NCBI GenBank assembly: GCA_016783285.1
Contig: JADHWW010000024.1
Span: 1 to 23,245, forward strand
Length of the DNA: 23,245 nt
Source: Anaerolineae bacterium
GTDB taxonomy: Bacteria; Chloroflexota; Anaerolineae; B4-G1
Reading direction: 5' to 3'
Below are positions 22,244-23,245 of the stretch, one piece after another; the stretch's first letter is position 1; each line of letters starts with the position of its first letter. A program made the translations under genes and the position numbers. The notes below the pieces were generated by a model, which was not told the DNA's origin, ran no database searches, and saw only the letters and a program-made list of their open reading frames with translations.

Positions 22244-22774
22244 CTAGTCTTCTGCCTGATCCGCCGGGCCAACTTCCGGCGCTGGTTCCTCTGCCGGTTC
22301 GGCTGGCGCTTCCTCAGGCAGTTCCCCACCCTCCGGCTTCACCACGACTTTGACCTCGGCCACCACGTCTGCAGTCAGGCGCACAGACACGACGTGCCTG
22401 CCTACCTGCCGGATCGGTTCGGAGAGGATGTGTTTGCGCCGGCTGAACTTCTCCCCGGCCTCGCGTTCGAGTGCCTCGGCGATGTCTGCGGTTGTGATGG
22501 AACCGTAGAGACGGCCCTTCTCGCCGGCCTTGGCTTCAAAGGTGAGGGTGAGACCGCTCAGACGCTGCTTGAGTGCCTCAGCGCGAGTTGCCAGCCGTTC
22601 CTCTCGGTGGGCCTCAGTGATCTGCTGGTGCTTGGATTCTCTCAGAGCGCCATAGGTGGCCTTCACCGCCATCTTTTTGGGGATCAGATAGTTGCGGGCG
22701 TAACCGGTTGCGACGCTTTTAACGTCGCCTTCCTGCCCCAGATTGGGCACGTCACGGGTCAGAATGATCTTCAC
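22244..22774 (-). CDS. rplI: 50S ribosomal protein L9
   Basis: 176 residues from the GTG at 22774. GGGAGG lies 9 nt upstream; a GTG two codons earlier is too close to it, and the ATG further upstream runs through the promoter. The N-domain is KIILTRDVPNLGQEGDVKSV and ARNYLIPKKMA, followed by the long connecting helix and the C-domain (LYGSITTADIAEAL). L9 binds 23S rRNA and limits frameshifting. After the normal end there is an extra ~30-residue acidic Pro/Ala/Glu tail (EEAPAEPAEEPAPEVGPADQ). First of three genes, rplI-rodZ-rimO. Confidence 0.97.
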   Translation of the reverse strand: MKIILTRDVPNLGQEGDVKSVATGYARNYLIPKKMAVKATYGALRESKHQQITEAHREERLATRAEALKQRLSGLTLTFEAKAGEKGRLYGSITTADIAEALEREAGEKFSRRKHILSEPIRQVGRHVVSVRLTADVVAEVKVVVKPEGGELPEEAPAEPAEEPAPEVGPADQAED

Positions 22775-22801
22775 ACTCACTTGCCTCCCGGAAGAAATCG
22801 G

Positions 22802-22807
22802 AGTATA
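22802..22807 (-). promoter_or_regulatory. Extended -10 promoter of rplI
   Basis: On the minus strand TGGTATACT contains TATACT with an upstream TG. TTCCAG at 17-bp spacing is a poor -35. It gives a leader of about 20 nt to the GTG start. Confidence 0.55.
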
Positions 22808-22908
22808 CCAGACGCACGCGAAAACTGGAAGAGAACGCCATCGCCGCATCCTGCCGTTAGCAGGTAGCCGCTGACTAATCGTCGTAAACTTCAGGTGCGC
22901 CCGGTACA

Positions 22909-22991
22909 TAGGGCGGGTGGGATTCGAACCCACACGTCCTTGCGGACAGAGGATTTTAAGTCCCCGGCGTCTACCGTTTCGCCACCGCCCC
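22909..22991 (-). tRNA. tRNA-Leu(TAA)
   Basis: 83 nt. The acceptor GGGGCGG pairs with CCGCCCT through one G-T pair. The anticodon loop ACTTAAAAT... contains TAA. There is a long variable arm (TCCGCAAGGA) as expected for class II Leu. The T arm GTGGG-TTCGAAT-CCCAC is perfect. CCA is not encoded. Confidence 0.95.
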
Positions 22992-23000
22992 GCATGCGCT

Positions 23001-23025
23001 ACGGGCAGCCTAGCACGCTGCCCGT
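23001..23025. other. 9-bp hairpin between the two tRNA genes
   Basis: ACGGGCAGC and GCTGCCCGT are perfect inverted copies around 7 nt. It lies in the 56-bp spacer between tRNA-Cys and tRNA-Leu. There is no T-run in the direction of tRNA transcription, so it is more likely a processing structure or dispersed palindrome than a terminator. Confidence 0.55.
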
Positions 23026-23047
23026 CGTTTCAGGCGCCATGTTCAGG

Positions 23048-23245
<198 letters not shown>

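Overview
The window looks like chromosomal DNA of a high-GC member of the Chloroflexota, probably the Anaerolineae side of the phylum. This is inferred from gene content. There are secreted proteins with Pro/Thr-rich stalks, dockerin-like EF-hand tails, CARDB/IPT modules and a C-terminal YLPFVMRNR-type tail. Non-ATG starts are frequent (TTG, GTG). Short perfect palindromes are scattered between genes, and groESL carries a CIRCE operator. No phage, IS transposase, rRNA or CRISPR array is visible.

Layout. 1-4.5 kb is a cell-envelope block: the end of a LysM protein, a secreted PGRP-fold amidase homologue with a dockerin-like tail (minus), a secreted CAP/SCP protein (plus) and glutamate racemase MurI (plus). 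4.5-10.4 kb is a minus-strand transport operon, read YIP1 membrane protein, LolD/MacB-type ATPase, CARDB/IPT exported protein, HEPN-MNT toxin-antitoxin pair, FtsX/MacB permease. The toxin-antitoxin pair sits between the permease and the rest of its system. 10.4-10.7 kb is a divergent intergenic region with at least three different palindromes. 10.7-13.7 kb holds MurJ flippase, gene remnants and a dipeptide-epimerase-like enolase-superfamily enzyme. 13.7-14.3 kb is noncoding: a strongly structured element bounded by a 12-bp inverted repeat, tRNA-Arg(CCT) and two clear terminators. 14.3-16.4 kb is groEL-groES (minus) under CIRCE control. 16.5-19.9 kb is a divergent pair, with CarD-like regulator (minus) facing a plus operon of FmdB zinc ribbon, CsoR-family repressor, thioredoxin reductase, cupin, a small charged protein and a gamma-carbonic-anhydrase-like protein. 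19.9-23.1 kb is a minus block: tRNA-Cys, tRNA-Leu, rplI, RodZ-like protein and rimO.

How the genes fit together. MurI makes D-glutamate, MurJ flips lipid II, and the epimerase would recycle L-Ala-D-Glu from murein. LysM, the amidase homologue and RodZ relate to wall binding, remodelling and shape, so the organism very likely builds peptidoglycan. The 17-20 kb plus operon has a thiol/metal-homeostasis flavour.

The most notable observations are: a PGRP domain that seems to have lost two of its three zinc ligands and is followed, after an in-frame TAG, by another dockerin-like cassette; three GTTAC repeats at exact 11-bp spacing upstream of the CAP gene; a CsoR homologue with Cys36/Tyr61/Cys65 in place of Cys/His/Cys; a palindromic repeat apparently inserted in frame in rimO; and the multi-hairpin element at 13728-13888. 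None of these was confirmed by a database search.
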